From Lampris incognitus (Eukaryota > Chordata > Actinopteri > Lampriformes > Lampridae), in contig NC_079214.1 of NCBI RefSeq assembly GCF_029633865.1, forward strand, positions 35,494,804 through 35,558,803: DNA of 64,000 bases. Direction: 5' to 3'. Shown here piece after piece: positions 19,928 to 31,400 of this stretch. The translations under genes were made by a program, and so were the position numbers. Each line of letters opens with the position of its first letter. The first letter of the stretch is position 1. The notes below the pieces were generated by a model. The model saw only the letters and a program-made list of their open reading frames with translations. It searched no databases and was not told the DNA's origin.

Positions 19928-20248
19928 TAGTTGGGCTAGTTTCCTTTCTTGGTCATTATCAATATTAGGGAATATGAGACCCTCAAGGAACTTTTCCGTC
20001 TGTGTTATCGCTTGGACTTTCTGATTGGTTTAAGTTAGAGTAATAGTCTTTGAAGGCAACATTAATTTCAGATGAAATTACTGCCACATCATTAGAAATG
20101 TTTTTAATTTGTGTTATATGCTGAGAGGCAGATATAACATTCAATTGGTGAGCCAGTAAGCTTCCTGCTTTCTCACCATATTCATTATGAAATCCACGAG
20201 CATGTAGCAGTTTTTTTTTTTATTACTTTGACTTGATAGTAAACCATA

Positions 20249-20991
20249 TCAATTTTGTAAATTTAATCTCTTTTTCGAGATTTCTGGAGATGGTGTCATC
20301 AAGTTTTGTAAATCTAAATCTCTGATTGTTTTTATAAATTGAGCTTGTTTCTCTATGCATAATTTGTTTTGTAAAGTAGAGAAAGTTATTTTCCCCTCTA
20401 ATGACAACTTTAAGAGTCTCCCAAAGAAGAGATGGAGATACATTATCTTTTTGGTTATTTATATGAAACTCATATCAATAACTGTTTATCAAGTCACAAA
20501 AGCTTTCATCCCCAAGCAGAAGGGAGTTGAACTTTCACAGAGGTAGGGGTTTCTGTAAGAGACTAAATGAAAGATCTAAAATTAATGAAGCATGGTCAGA
20601 TCCTACTATCGCAGAGTATTCTGTATTTGTCATTGGTGGAAGGAGAGTTTTATCAATAAAAAAGTAAGCTATTCGAGAACAGGACTGGTGAACATGTGAA
20701 TAGAAAGATAACGTCTTATTGGTGGGATTCTGGAACCACCAGGGATCCATACATCCAATTTGATCGATAAAAGCCGACAGACAAGGTTTTCTCCATTTTT
20801 GGAGAATTTAAATTAGGGTTTAATCTGTCCAGCCTGGGGTTGATTAGATAGTTCATATCGCCTCCAAATATCAAATAATAAGAGTTTAGAGTAGGAATAT
20901 TGGGGATAATTTTCTTTATTAAGTCTTCATCATCCCAGTTAAGAGCATACATATTATAGAATATAGCAACCCAGCCGCTGAGGATGCACAA
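20249..20991 (-). pseudogene. L1/Tx1 endonuclease C-terminus and linker
   Basis: YALNWDDEDLIKKI and LIFGGDMNYLINP are the apurinic-type endonuclease middle. The terminal part reads FYSHVHQSCSRIAYFFIDK and IVGSDHASLILD (SDH catalytic motif kept). The linker follows at 20443-20249 (QFIKTIRDLDLQN). Frame breaks occur between blocks. Confidence 0.75.
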
Positions 20992-21085
20992 GCCAGTGCA
21001 TCCTTAGTGCCGGTCCCAAGCCCGGACAAATGGGGAGGGTTGCGTCAGGAAAGGCATCCGGCGTAAAATCTTTGCCAAATCAAAT

Positions 21086-22051
21086 ATGCGGATCATAAAT
21101 AAGACTTACATACCGGATCGGTCGAGGCCCGGGTTACCAACGACCGCCACCGGTACTGTTAACCAGCAGGGTGTCGGTGGAAACTATGCTACTGTTGGGC
21201 GAAGGAGAAGGAGAGGGGGAAAGCATGTCCAGAGGCAGCTAGAGAGGAGGAAGGGTAGGCATGTGGAGGTGAGAGTTGGAACTTTGAATGTTGGCACTAT
21301 GACTGGTAAAGGGAGAGAGCTGGCTGACATGATGGAAAGAAGAAAGGTAGGCATACTGTGTGTGCAAGAGACCAGGTGGAAGGGGAGTAAGGCCAGGAGT
21401 ATCGGAGGTGGCTTCAAACTCTTCTACCATGGTGTGAATGGGAGGAGTAAAGGGGTAGGGGTAATTCTGAAGGAAGAGTATGTCAAGAGCGTGCTGGAGG
21501 TGAAGAGAGTGTCAGACAGAGTGATGAGTATGAAGCTGGAAATTGAAGGTTTATTGCTGAATGTTATCAGCGCATATGCCCCGCAAGTTGGGTGTGAGAT
21601 GGATGAAAAAGAAGAATTCTGGAATGAGTTGGACGACATGGTGGAGAGGGTACCCAAGGAGGAGAGAGTGGTGATTGGAGCCGACTTCAATGGACATGTT
21701 GGTGAAGGGAACAGAGGTGATGAGGAGGTGATGGGAAGGTATGGAGTCAAGAAGAGAAATGTGGAAGGACAGATGGTGGTGGATTTTGCGAAAAGGATGG
21801 AATTGGCTGTGGTGAATACATATTTCAAGAAGAGGGAGGAACACAGGGTGACGTACAAGAGTGGAGGAAAGTGCACACAGGTGGACTATATCTTATGTAG
21901 AAGGCGCCATCTAAAAGGGATTGGAGACTGCAAGGTGGTGACAGGGGAGAACGTAGCTAGGCAGCATCGGATGGTGGTCTGTAGGATGACTTTGGAGACC
22001 AAGAAGAGGAAGCGAGTGAAGACACAGCCGAAGATCAAATGGTGGAGTTGA
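21086..22051 (+). pseudogene. RTE endonuclease (ORF part 1)
   Basis: About 321 codons. Apurinic-like endonuclease motifs in order: VGTLNVGTMTGK, CVQETRWKG, NVISAYAPQVG, VIGADFNGHVG, TYKSGGKCTQVDYILCRR, ARQHRMVV. These supply the catalytic N, E, D, N and H. A one-nucleotide loss at about 22040-22050 puts a stop after KWWS, while the RT frame is already open from 22039. A single upstream polyprotein is the normal RTE arrangement. The start is uncertain: MRIINK lies in the 5' UTR-like stretch. Confidence 0.85.
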
Positions 22052-23868
22052 AGAAGGAAGACTGTTGTGTGGAGTTCAGGCAAGAGTTAAGACAGGCACT
22101 GGGTGGTAGTGAAGAGTTGCCAGATGGCTGGAAAACCACTGCAGAAATAGTGAGGGAGACAGCTAGGAAGGTACTTGGTGTGTCATCAGGACAGAGGAAG
22201 AAAGACAAGGAGACTTGGTGGTGGAATGAGGAAGTACAGCAAATTATACAGAGGAAAAGGTTGGCAAAGAAGAAGTGGGATAGTAAGAGAGATGAAGAAA
22301 GTAGACAGGAGTACAAGGAGATGCAGCGTAAAGCAAAGAGAGAGGTGGCAAAGGCAAAGGAAAAGGCGTATGGTGAGTTGTATGACAGATTAGACACTAA
22401 GGAAGGAGAAAAGGACTTGTACCGATTGGCTAGACAGAGGGACCAAGCTGCAAAGGATGTGCAGCAAGTTAGGGCGATCAAGGATAGAGATGGAAATGTG
22501 CTGACAAGCGAGGAGAGTGTGCCAAGAAGGTGGAAGGAATACTTTGAGGGGCTGATGAATGAAGAAAATGAGAGAGAGAGAAGGTTGGATGATGTAGGGA
22601 TAGTGAATCAGGAAGTTCAGCGGATTAGCAAGGAGGAAGTGAGGGCAGCTATGAAGAGGATGAAGATTGGAAAGGCAGTTGGTCCTGATGACATACCTGT
22701 GGAGGCATGGAGATGTTTAGGAGAGATGGCAGTGGAGTTTTTAACTAGATTGTTTAACACAATCCTGGAAAGTGAGAGGATGCCTGAGGAGTGGAGAAGA
22801 AGCATACTGGTACCGATTTTCAAGAACAAGGGCGATGTGCAGAACTGTAACAACTACAGAGGTATAAAGTTGATCAGCCACAGCATGAAGATTTGGGAAA
22901 GAGTAATAGAAGCTAGGTTAAGAGGAGAGGTGACGATCAGCGAGCAGCAGTATGGTTTCATGCCACGAAAGAGCACCACAGATGCGATGTTTGCTTTGAG
23001 AATGTTGATGGAGAAGTATAGAGAAGGCCAGAAAGAGTTGCATTGTGTCTTTGTAGATTTAGAGAAAGCTTATGACAGAGTGCCGAGAGAGGAGGTGTGG
23101 TATTGTATGAGGAAGTCAGGAGTTGCAGAGAAGTATGTAGGAGTGGTGCAGGATACGTATGAGGGAAGTGTGACAATGGTGAGGTGTGCGGTTGGAATGA
23201 CAGATGGGTTCAAGGTGGAGGTGGGATTACATCAAGGATCGGCTCTTAGCCCTTTCTTGTTTGCAATGGTGATGGACAGGTTGACGGACAAGATCAGGCA
23301 GGAGTCTCCATGGACGATGATGTTCGCGGATGACATTGTGATCTGTAGCGAGAGTAGAGTGCAGGTTGAGGAGAGCCTGGAGAGGTGGAGGTATGCACTG
23401 GAGAGAAGAGGAACGAAAGTCAGTAGGAGCAAGACGGAATACCTATGCGTGAATGAGAGAGAGGACAGTGGAATGGTCAGGATGCAAGGAGTGGAGGTGA
23501 CAAAGGCATTTGAGTTTAAATACTTGGGGTCAACTGTCCAAAGTAACGGGGAGTGCAGTAGAGAGGTGAAAAAGAGAGTGCAGGCAGGTTGGAGTGGGTG
23601 GAGAAGAGTGTCAGGAGTGATTTGCGACAGAAGGGTATCAGCAAGAGTTAAAGGGAAAGTTTACAAGATGGTTGTGAGACCAGCTATGTTATATGGTTTG
23701 GAGACAGTGGCACTGACAAAAAGACAGGAGGCGGAGCTGGAGGTGGCAGAGTTGAAGATGCTAAGATTTTCACTGGGAGTAACGAAGAAGGACAGGATTA
23801 GGAACGATTATATTAGAGGGACCGCTCAGGTTGGACGGTTGGAGACAAAGCAAGAGAGGCAAGATTGA
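22039..23868 (+). pseudogene. RTE reverse transcriptase (ORF part 2)
   Basis: 609 codons uninterrupted. A Lys/Arg-rich linker (about 1-160) is followed by RT: GKAVGPDDIPVEAW, NNYRGIKLI, the QYGFMPRKSTTDAMFAL block, motif A FVDLEKAYDRVPREEVW, motif B LHQGSALSPFLFAMVMD, the FADD box MMFADDIVICSES, and KYLGSTVQ. All catalytic Asp are present. A small indel near 23850-23862 shifts the last about 70 codons into the next frame. BovB/CFDP2-like RTE family. Confidence 0.88.
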
Positions 23869-24077
23869 GATGGCTTGGACATGTGTGGAGGAGAGATGCT
23901 GAGTATATTGGGAGAAGGATGCTGAATATGGAGCTGCCAGGGAAGAGGAGAAGCGGAAGGCCAAAGAGGAGGTTTATGGATGTAGTGAGGGAAGACATGC
24001 AGGTGGCTGGTGTGACAGAGGAAGACGCAGAAGACAGGAAGAAATGGAAAGGGATGATCCGCTGTGGTGACCCCTAA
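23865..24077 (+). pseudogene. RTE ORF C-terminus (ORF part 3)
   Basis: Continues the RTE protein in another phase: MRWLGHVWRRDAEYIGRRM, then SGRPKRRFMDVV and MIRCGDP before the stop. The same segment is seen in the truncated copy at 25412-25695. Confidence 0.85.
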
Positions 24078-24119
24078 CGGGAGCAGCCAAAAGTAGTAGA
24101 TATTATAGAATATAACTGG

Positions 24120-24420
24120 GGTGTGAAAAACAGAACCTGGGATTATAATATAACGGCCATTTGGATCTGAAATATGTCTGCTGCAGTAAATTTTACTTTT
24201 TTTATGGAGAAGAATGGCCACCCTTGATTTACTATTGAAATTAAAATGAAAAATTTGACCAACCCAAGGTTTTTGTAATCTCGATTGGTCTGCTATGGAC
24301 AGATGTGTCTCTTGTAGGAACATTATTTCAGCTTTAAGTTTTTTTCAGGTGAGCAAAGACTCAAGCTCTTTTAATGGGGCCATTAAGTTATTTGACATTC
24401 CAACTAACAAATCCAGTAGT
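24120..24420 (-). pseudogene. L1/Tx1 endonuclease N-terminus
   Basis: Minus strand reads IMFLQETHLSIADQSRL, then PWVGQIFHFNFNSKSR and ISDPNGRYIIIPGS. This is the part of the endonuclease that precedes the RTE insertion. The catalytic E of QETH is kept. Confidence 0.75.
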
Positions 24421-25411
24421 ACCTCCTGTCATTATTCCATGTATTATAGGTTTATTGTGGACGTAAATTTAAGATACAGTGATAACATGGAGGCAGTGTG
24501 TATCCTGTACAATTCTGAACTGTATAAAACCCTAAAAACTAGAAGTACTTGGACATGAAACACCATTCCAATGCTGGTCTCCCTAACAGGTGCTAGCTGC
24601 AGGACTCCCGTATATTTGTCCTTCCAGTAACTCTTTCCTCTATTTTCTCTTGACTGGGAAGTTATCCCAACACATTAAATGGGTGTGTAAGATCAGCTTT
24701 GTGACACCACAATAAAAAATAGTAAAGTTGAGTGTAATTACCCACAACAAGTATATGTTGAAACTTATCAGGCCTTGAACTTGTGCTACACATGGTGATA
24801 TGTATAAATATAAAGAGTAGCTATCACTCCAACAATAATAGTAGCGGGATAACAGTAAGCATATCACCAACAATGTAGAGGGCAAAAAAGTCTGTATACC
24901 AGGAAATGAGCAATGTATGTATTAGGGCTGTCCCTAATACCATTCTTTTGGGCTCCAAAGCTTCGATAGTAATCAACAGCAAATACTTGGCATTTCCGCT
25001 AGGGGGGACATGACTCGGGAAGGAGTGAGTCAGACATTTCTCCATTGTTGGCTGAGATGGACGGCATAGCGGTGCAACACGTGTCTTTAATTAAAGATAT
25101 TAACTGTTAAGAATTCTGTTATTCTACAGTATTGTTGTTTGTATTGCCATTTGTTATTCAAAACCATTTTCCAAACGGTCTGGTATGTTTTATGAATGTC
25201 TGTAATCCCAAGGGATTTGTTTGAACAAGGTCCTATCTATGCACTTTTTGTGACATAACATCTTATGACAATTTTTTCTTATCATGGATAAATTATAGAT
25301 CTACATAAACGGCCATTATAATAGGCTCCGAATCTGAGACAATGCCTGAGAAAGTGCTGTGAAATAGAAGCGCAAAACAGCATACTAGTGCCGACAAATT
25401 CAAGATTTATC
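24421..25411. other. Unassigned AT-rich sequence
   Basis: No coding frame recognised; may include 5' parts of the L1/Tx1 element too eroded to read. Confidence 0.4.
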
Positions 25412-25695
25412 TACTACTATTACTTTCGGCTGCTCCCGTTACGGGTCACCACAGCAGATCAGCTGCTTCCATTTCTTCCTGTCCTCTGCATCTTCCCTCT
25501 GTCACACCAGCCACCTACATGTCCTCTCACCACATCCATAAACCTACTCTTTGGCCTTCCGCTTTTCCTCTTCCCTGGCAGCTCCATATTCAGCATCCTT
25601 CTCCCAATATACCCAGCATCTCTCCTCCACACATGTCCAAGCCATCTCAATCTTGCCTTTTGCTTTGTCTCCAAACCGTCCAACCTGAGCGGTCA
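25412..25695 (-). mobile_element. 5'-truncated RTE LINE 3' end
   Basis: The minus strand encodes RLRWLGHVWRRDAGYIGRRM and MELPGKRKSGRPKSRFMDVV, ending in 'ggtgacccgtaacgggagca' and a TAGTAG-type tail. Same family as 20966-24099. Only about 280 bp remains. Confidence 0.85.
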
Positions 25696-26479
25696 TTTCT
25701 CAGTACTCGCATACGTTGAAACGAAATTTGTCCTTCGCATTTAACCCTTCCTGTACAGTAGGAACAGTAGGCGGGGTGACTCCAGTTCCACGTTCCGTCA
25801 GCTATTAGCCTAAGTCTATAATGTTTTACAACCTGAACCCAACAAGTTAAACGGATACAAAACACGCTTATTTCTGTTATAACAACTATACTTTTAATGA
25901 GATAGCCATAACAAATTATTATTGAGCATTTTTAGGCCAATAATTGCCTTAGCCCCAGATGTTCCAACATCACTTCCTTATTTTTCATTTTAACTATTCG
26001 GATCCTTGCAACTATTTTCCAAGCAAAGTGTACGTTTTTATCATATGTAACTTTACTGTTTAAATGGCGGATAAAAGCAGCTTGATAATAGCAACTGGAA
26101 AACAGACATGAGCTAAGCTAAGTTTGCTAGCTAGTATAGTCTCGTTTTTTTACACCGTATAAGAATAGCCTACTATTTACAGCATTCAGGTGATTTATCA
26201 TGCTTGTTGTGCCACCATGGTAGGCCAGTTTCAAACTGCATACTTGGCACACTACCTTGTCATCGCTCAATTAAAGTGTCGCCACACTGAGGTTTTCGGC
26301 ATATTGTTTTTCCTTTAACGGCCAAGGTGAACTGAAGCTTAACGTCACTGCTGTGAGTAAGAAGGATGTCAGGCACCACAGCTGAGACAGTACATAGTTC
26401 CACATTGTAACATTGCAATTGAAAAGTATAAATATAGTATAAGAATGGGCTGACAAATGTTATTTTTCAGTTTGCCTTT
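25696..26479. other. Unassigned sequence
   Basis: No recognised gene or repeat; AT-rich, no long ORF. Confidence 0.4.
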
Positions 26480-26830
26480 ATTTGATAGCCTTCTTCCTCT
26501 TCTTCTTCTTTTAGTTTATTCCCTGTTTCTGTGTGTTTGTCGTTTGTTTATTCCTGTTTCAGGGGTCACCACAGCGGATTTTACAGTTTCCATCAGTACC
26601 CTGTGACAGCACAGCATCAATGATGGCCATTGTTAACCCAGGCCTTGACCGATTCAGTATGGTATGGAGCCTCAACCAATCTGGTAAGTCTTAACAATCC
26701 GCATACTGATTTGGCAAAAATTTTACGTCGGATACCCTTCCTGACACAGCCACTAACCCTATGGACGGGGCACATGTAAAGTGCTGGACGCCATCCCAGT
26801 GTTCATGGACTTGTGCCCATTCCTGTCGCT
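26480..26830 (-). mobile_element. Non-autonomous RTE derivative (5' UTR fused to 3' tail)
   Basis: The minus strand contains text close to the RTE 5' UTR ('atccgacgtaaaatttttgc', 'cggtcaaggcctgggttaac'), then directly the RTE 3' end 'aatccgctgtggtgacccc' and an AAGAAG-type tail. The endonuclease and RT are absent. This is the layout of an RTE-mobilised SINE. Confidence 0.75.
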
Positions 26831-27053
26831 GCCTTTATCGATAGCCTACATTAAGCAAAAAAACAAAGAACAAAAACCAGAATATCCAAATCCCAAAATC
26901 GAAACTGAATACCTACCCACCGAATGAATATCCGAATACGAGAGTATTTGGGTCCTGCCTTAGTATGTATACATACGCAAATGCATGCCTGCTCATGCGA
27001 GTCAGTTTTATTTTGATGCCATGACTCCTTTAACCAGTCTGTTGGGTTATCCG

Positions 27054-27870
27054 CTAATCGTAGAAGGCGTTTGTTCCTTCAGGGAGGGGAGTTGAAGTCA
27101 ACGGATTCCCCTGCAAAGGTGATCCACAGGTATGCCGGTATAACAGTCTGAAGCAGACCCCTTTTCTGTACAGCTCCTGTTTAATATCATTGAAAGCCGT
27201 TCTCTTTCTAGCAAGTGTTGCACTCATGTCCTGATACACTCTTAAAGTCACACAAAGTCACATTTCGGTACTTTAATGTGTTTCATGGCCCATCTTAATA
27301 TTTTTTCCTTATCCGAGTAGTTATGAAGGCACACAATGAAAGACCTGGACTTGGGGGATCACCGTTTTGTTACCAGTCCAGTGCGGTGTGCGTGGTCAAT
27401 CAGCGAAGGTGAGGTGAACACCTCCAATTCCACCATCTCCATCAGTAAGTCCGTTATGAACCGCTTCGGTTCCCTTCCAGTCTCATTGCCCTCCGGTACA
27501 TTCACAATGCAGAGGTTGGATCATCAGGACCCATTTTCCGGGTCCTCTAATGGAGAAGTTTGTTCTGGGACTGTATGGGTCGCTTCAGCTGAAGTGACCA
27601 GCTTAAAGTTTTCTCCCACTATCATTTCTGTTTTGGTGAGAAGTTTGTTAAACGAATTCAACTCCCCTCGTAGCACGCCCATAGAGGCTTGTATGATTGA
27701 GATGAAGCCTGTATCAGCAATCAGCATTGTTATATCTTCCTTTATACTGGTCCGATGTTTTTCCAACAGGGAGGACAGTTGTTTTGTTACAGGCTCGCTT
27801 ATATCTTCAAGGGCAGGCTGGGTTGTTTCTCCTGAAGTTGAGCCCGCAGTTTCCTGACACTTCTAATATC
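27054..27870 (-). pseudogene. L1/Tx1 ORF1 (RNA-binding protein) fragment
   Basis: The minus strand has a coiled-coil-like segment (LLTKTEMIVGENFKLVTSAE), then NLCIVNVPEG-type RRM text and the C-terminal MSATLARKRTAFNDIKQELY, typical of Transposase_22-type ORF1 proteins of L1 LINEs. Several stops. It lies upstream, in element orientation, of the ORF2 remains at 24420-16920 and may belong to the same insertion. Confidence 0.65.
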
Positions 27871-28376
27871 TCAATTCTAATATCTAACATAAAGACACAA
27901 CGTCATAAAGACACAACGTCAAAATGCAAGAAGCAAAGCAAACCGATTTGGATTTTCTGCCTTTTTTATACAGAAGCAGATATCAGATCTCTCTAATTGG
28001 GGAAAGGATTATATATCTTAACCACGTTTGCGCAGTGATTCATCCAATAATGGCCAGATTCTACATTGTTTGGTGTAATTATTGGACTGGTGCTTTGATG
28101 TTGGCAGTAACTGAAAGTTTAACACCCAGAATTGATATTGGCAGTGAAAGAGAGGCTGCTGATGTATCTCAACCCAGAAGCCATGTGTAACTCCATACCC
28201 AAATCCTGCCTGCACATCTTTCTCCCCTGGCTTGAGAACAAAGGAAATGAACTGTACTAGGTAAGACCCAGCAGCGGGTCACGAGGGAAAGGATAAGACT
28301 GTAGCACCATCTACTGACTGCACCGTATGTGAAAGTAGCTACACACATACACACACAAACACTTAAAATCTTTTAC

Positions 28377-28476
28377 CTCTGTTTGTTCTGAGGCAAAGAC
28401 TTGATGTCCACAGCAAACATCTTGGACACAAAGACAATGACCGGCTGATCGTCCCCACTGGAGCACTGGAGAAATG
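28377..28476 (-). CDS. EFL1: EFL1 coding exon 11 (last in window)
   Basis: 100 nt, [33 protein letters not shown]; acceptor 'tgttccag', donor gtaaaa. No following exon was found in the 28 kb to the left. Confidence 0.92.
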
Positions 28477-31400
28477 CTGGAACATACACAAACATACACA
28501 CACACACACACACACAACAGCCAAAATGTTAGACACACATCCAAAATCTTTTCACAGGAACCAGACGGGAGCCCAGCTCATCAAGAACATGAGAAGCCAT
28601 GTCTGCACACTGCTTCACTTCCCTTAAAATGTGTCAAGGCAATGTAATATTAAAACCACACATGGTGTTTTACTGAGATGATGCACGCACATGTGCACAC
28701 ACTCATGGCACATTGAAGCTGTGCCTCACACTTTCTTTTGGATTCAACTTTGTGTTTTTAATTACAGATAAACAACATTTGGAAGGAATTGGTCCATCTT
28801 GTTACAGTGATGCTTACTCCCAGTCCTTTGCACACGTCAAAAAAACTCTTGAGACATACATTTCAGAATGTTGAATCTCTCCCATGGAATTAAAGAAAGA
28901 AGAAAATGAAAAGTCTTGGCTCTCTCAAACATCAGCTATCATTGGAGGCAGGGTGAAGATGATCTGCTAAGCTCTCCCTACCACCACCCCCCACCCCCTG
29001 GAAGAGAATCAAGATTCATCAACAGCCAGGTTGCAAGTAAATCTTAATGCTTCCATAAAAGTAGAACATGACCTGTGTGTCATGTTAGGCATGTTCAGGA
29101 ATTACATATTGCAGGTCTAACAGGACACATCAAACAACACTTCCTCCTCATCTGAAGACCTGCCCATCAGGGTCCAAGTAGAGCTGGATAGATTAGAGTT
29201 GTTAGTGAGACATTTTGATCTTTGCTTAACCACAAGTTTAGGAAACTACAAAAAGGAGGGGAAAAGGAAAGAAGATGCCAATGCAGCGAGCATTTGAATG
29301 AGGATCTTCACTCCTCCACTGGGTGCAGAATTTATTTTTGTTGCATTTGTTTGACTGTGTGTGCATATGCATGTGTGTGAAAGTGTGTGTGCTTACATTA
29401 CCTCTCTTCAGCTCTTGTGTCTGCTCAGGCAATGAATCGAATTGACGCGTCCCAACGCTCATCAACTTCTCCACCCTCTCTGCTGTTATGTCTAATGGAC
29501 TGGGAAGCTTCTCACACACCATGGCTACAGCTAGAGTCAGGAAAAAAAACCCTCATCCTTATAAATGCATTCTATATGGGCTGAAACCTGGCCGCAATGT
29601 CCGGGGTTTAAATCCTACTCAGGACCTTGGCTTCATGTTTTATTGTCTTCCCAACCTGTATTTCATGTTCATTCTTCACCATCCTATCCAACAAAGGCAA
29701 AAATCTAAAAACACCTACACTAGCACACACATATATTATAAGGATACAGAGCACAGCCTGTGAAACAGGCAGCCACTGGCTACAGATAGAAGACAGGAGG
29801 ACTTTGGGGTCCGAGTGTCGAAGGTCCCTGGCCATCACCTTCACTTCGAGCGATGCCATCATTTTCTCCACCTTCTCTTTGTCTCTGGTGACAGCAGCAT
29901 GAGTCAGTTTATCAATTGTTTCCACTGTAGTCCTAAGGACAGTGGTACAACCTGCCCAGTCGTGAAGTCTCAGCTGTTTTCCATTGTATATTCCAAACTC
30001 AATGAAACTGTGTGAATGTCACAAGATGCTCATATTATAAATATATAACGAGAAAGTGTGTGAAAATAGGGTGTACTTTTTAAAAGAACTGGACTTGGTC
30101 AAAGTCAACAGGAGCAATGCAAAAGAAGCCAATGTCAACAGTTTTTCTACGGTCTCTTGTTGATAATGTATGATATGCAGTCTGGTGTCTGCTATCCAAA
30201 TGTCTATCAGCTTTACACAATGGAACTCCCTTTTACAATACGCTGCAGAAAACAGGGTAAGATGCTGACGACAAAAGGAATCTTAGAACTGCACTGTTTC
30301 ATGTTAAATCTCTAAAGTGTACAGTTTGGCAAGACAAACCCATTAATGTGTGTGTGTGTGTGTGTCTAAGAGGCAGATAAAAAGAAACAAAGTCCTATTT
30401 ACACAATGTGTCATGGTAAGTACACGCCCAAAAAAAAAATAATCAAGAGTTCAGTCTGACACACAATGTGTTTCATCAAAATAATATTCTACCACCCACC
30501 TTCTAGTGACAACAGCGTCATATAAACTCCAAATGTTGTCCAGGACGAGCTGCACAAAGAGAGGCTTTTTCCCTTTGGCCTAAGGTAGAGAGGAAGCCAC
30601 GAGGGAGAGGGGGAAATAGATACATCAAAATGAGTTTAACAGAAAGAAAACAATAGAAAAGGAAAGACAGAGACAAAGGATCTCAGGTATTAACCACACA
30701 GTTAGTGGGAACTTTTATAGAGTCAGATAGACAAAATGGATATCACTTAGGCCAGTTCAACACAGTACTTTTTGTATATTCAGAGGAGGTGGCTGAAACG
30801 GTTTGTGCCCCAGGAAGACACTGAGAAAAGCAGGTGAGAGAGAAGCGGTGGAGGTCTGTGGGCAGACATGCATCAAGGCTGAGGAGGTGTGGCTAGATGG
30901 AGAGGCTGATAGAGCAGTTAAAAGTCCTTCTATCTGTAAGCTATGAAGAGACACAAAAGGTTTTCACTATCATACTGCTCCATCCGCAAAACCACCCACA
31001 CACCCATACACGTTCAGATCACAGTGTAGTGGGTCAACCTGTTGAGTCCATTCCTATTCAGTGAGAAACATTATGCTGTAAAAGGCCTGCTCATTCTACT
31101 GATGGCCCTAGATGTCATCAAACAGTGGGCATTGGCTTGAATAAGAGGTCAGCCACTCCACAGCTCTGTGCAGTGTGCTATTGTTTTCTCCCCCGCTCTC
31201 TGCTGATGGTCGTAGTGCTGGCTAGACAGAAATAGCGTGAAACCTTTATTGTTAGTTTTCTATGAAACCACCAAACAGACAGAGCTATCCAGCCAGAGCA
31301 TATTGATGAGTTCAGCCTATGACTCAGGCAAACAAGCAGACACCATTTTGGTTGGGGCACAGGTCACTGATCATTACAACCATTGACTGCATCATTGATC

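Larger units (their letters stand above)
20966..24099 (+). mobile_element. Near full-length RTE-clade LINE with 15-bp TSD
   Basis: Exact flanking repeat 'atattatagaatata' at 20951-20965 and 24100-24114. It begins with a 5' UTR of about 120 bp containing 'ggaaaggcatccggcgtaaa', then endonuclease and RT frames, and ends 'gctgtggtgacccctaacgg' plus an AGTAG-type tail. Splits the L1/Tx1 endonuclease. The 5' end is preserved, which is rare for LINE copies. Confidence 0.9.
16900..24420 (-). mobile_element. L1/Tx1-clade LINE ORF2 region, heavily eroded, with nested insertions
   Basis: Reading the minus strand from right to left gives endonuclease N-terminus (24420-24120), endonuclease C-terminus (20991-20535), linker (20443-20249), RT (19927-19040) and C-terminal domain (17110-16920). 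The order is correct for one ORF2 interrupted by the RTE element (20966-24099) and by a repeat (17650-18275). Stops and frameshifts are frequent. Confidence 0.8.

Noticed and set aside
21424-21876. Long minus-strand ORFs opposite the RTE
   Set aside because: Shadow frames of the purine-rich RTE coding strand.
28311-28544. 77-codon minus ORF at the last EFL1 exon
   Set aside because: Wrong phase; the EFL1 reading (FVSKMFAVD) uses another frame of 28377-28476.
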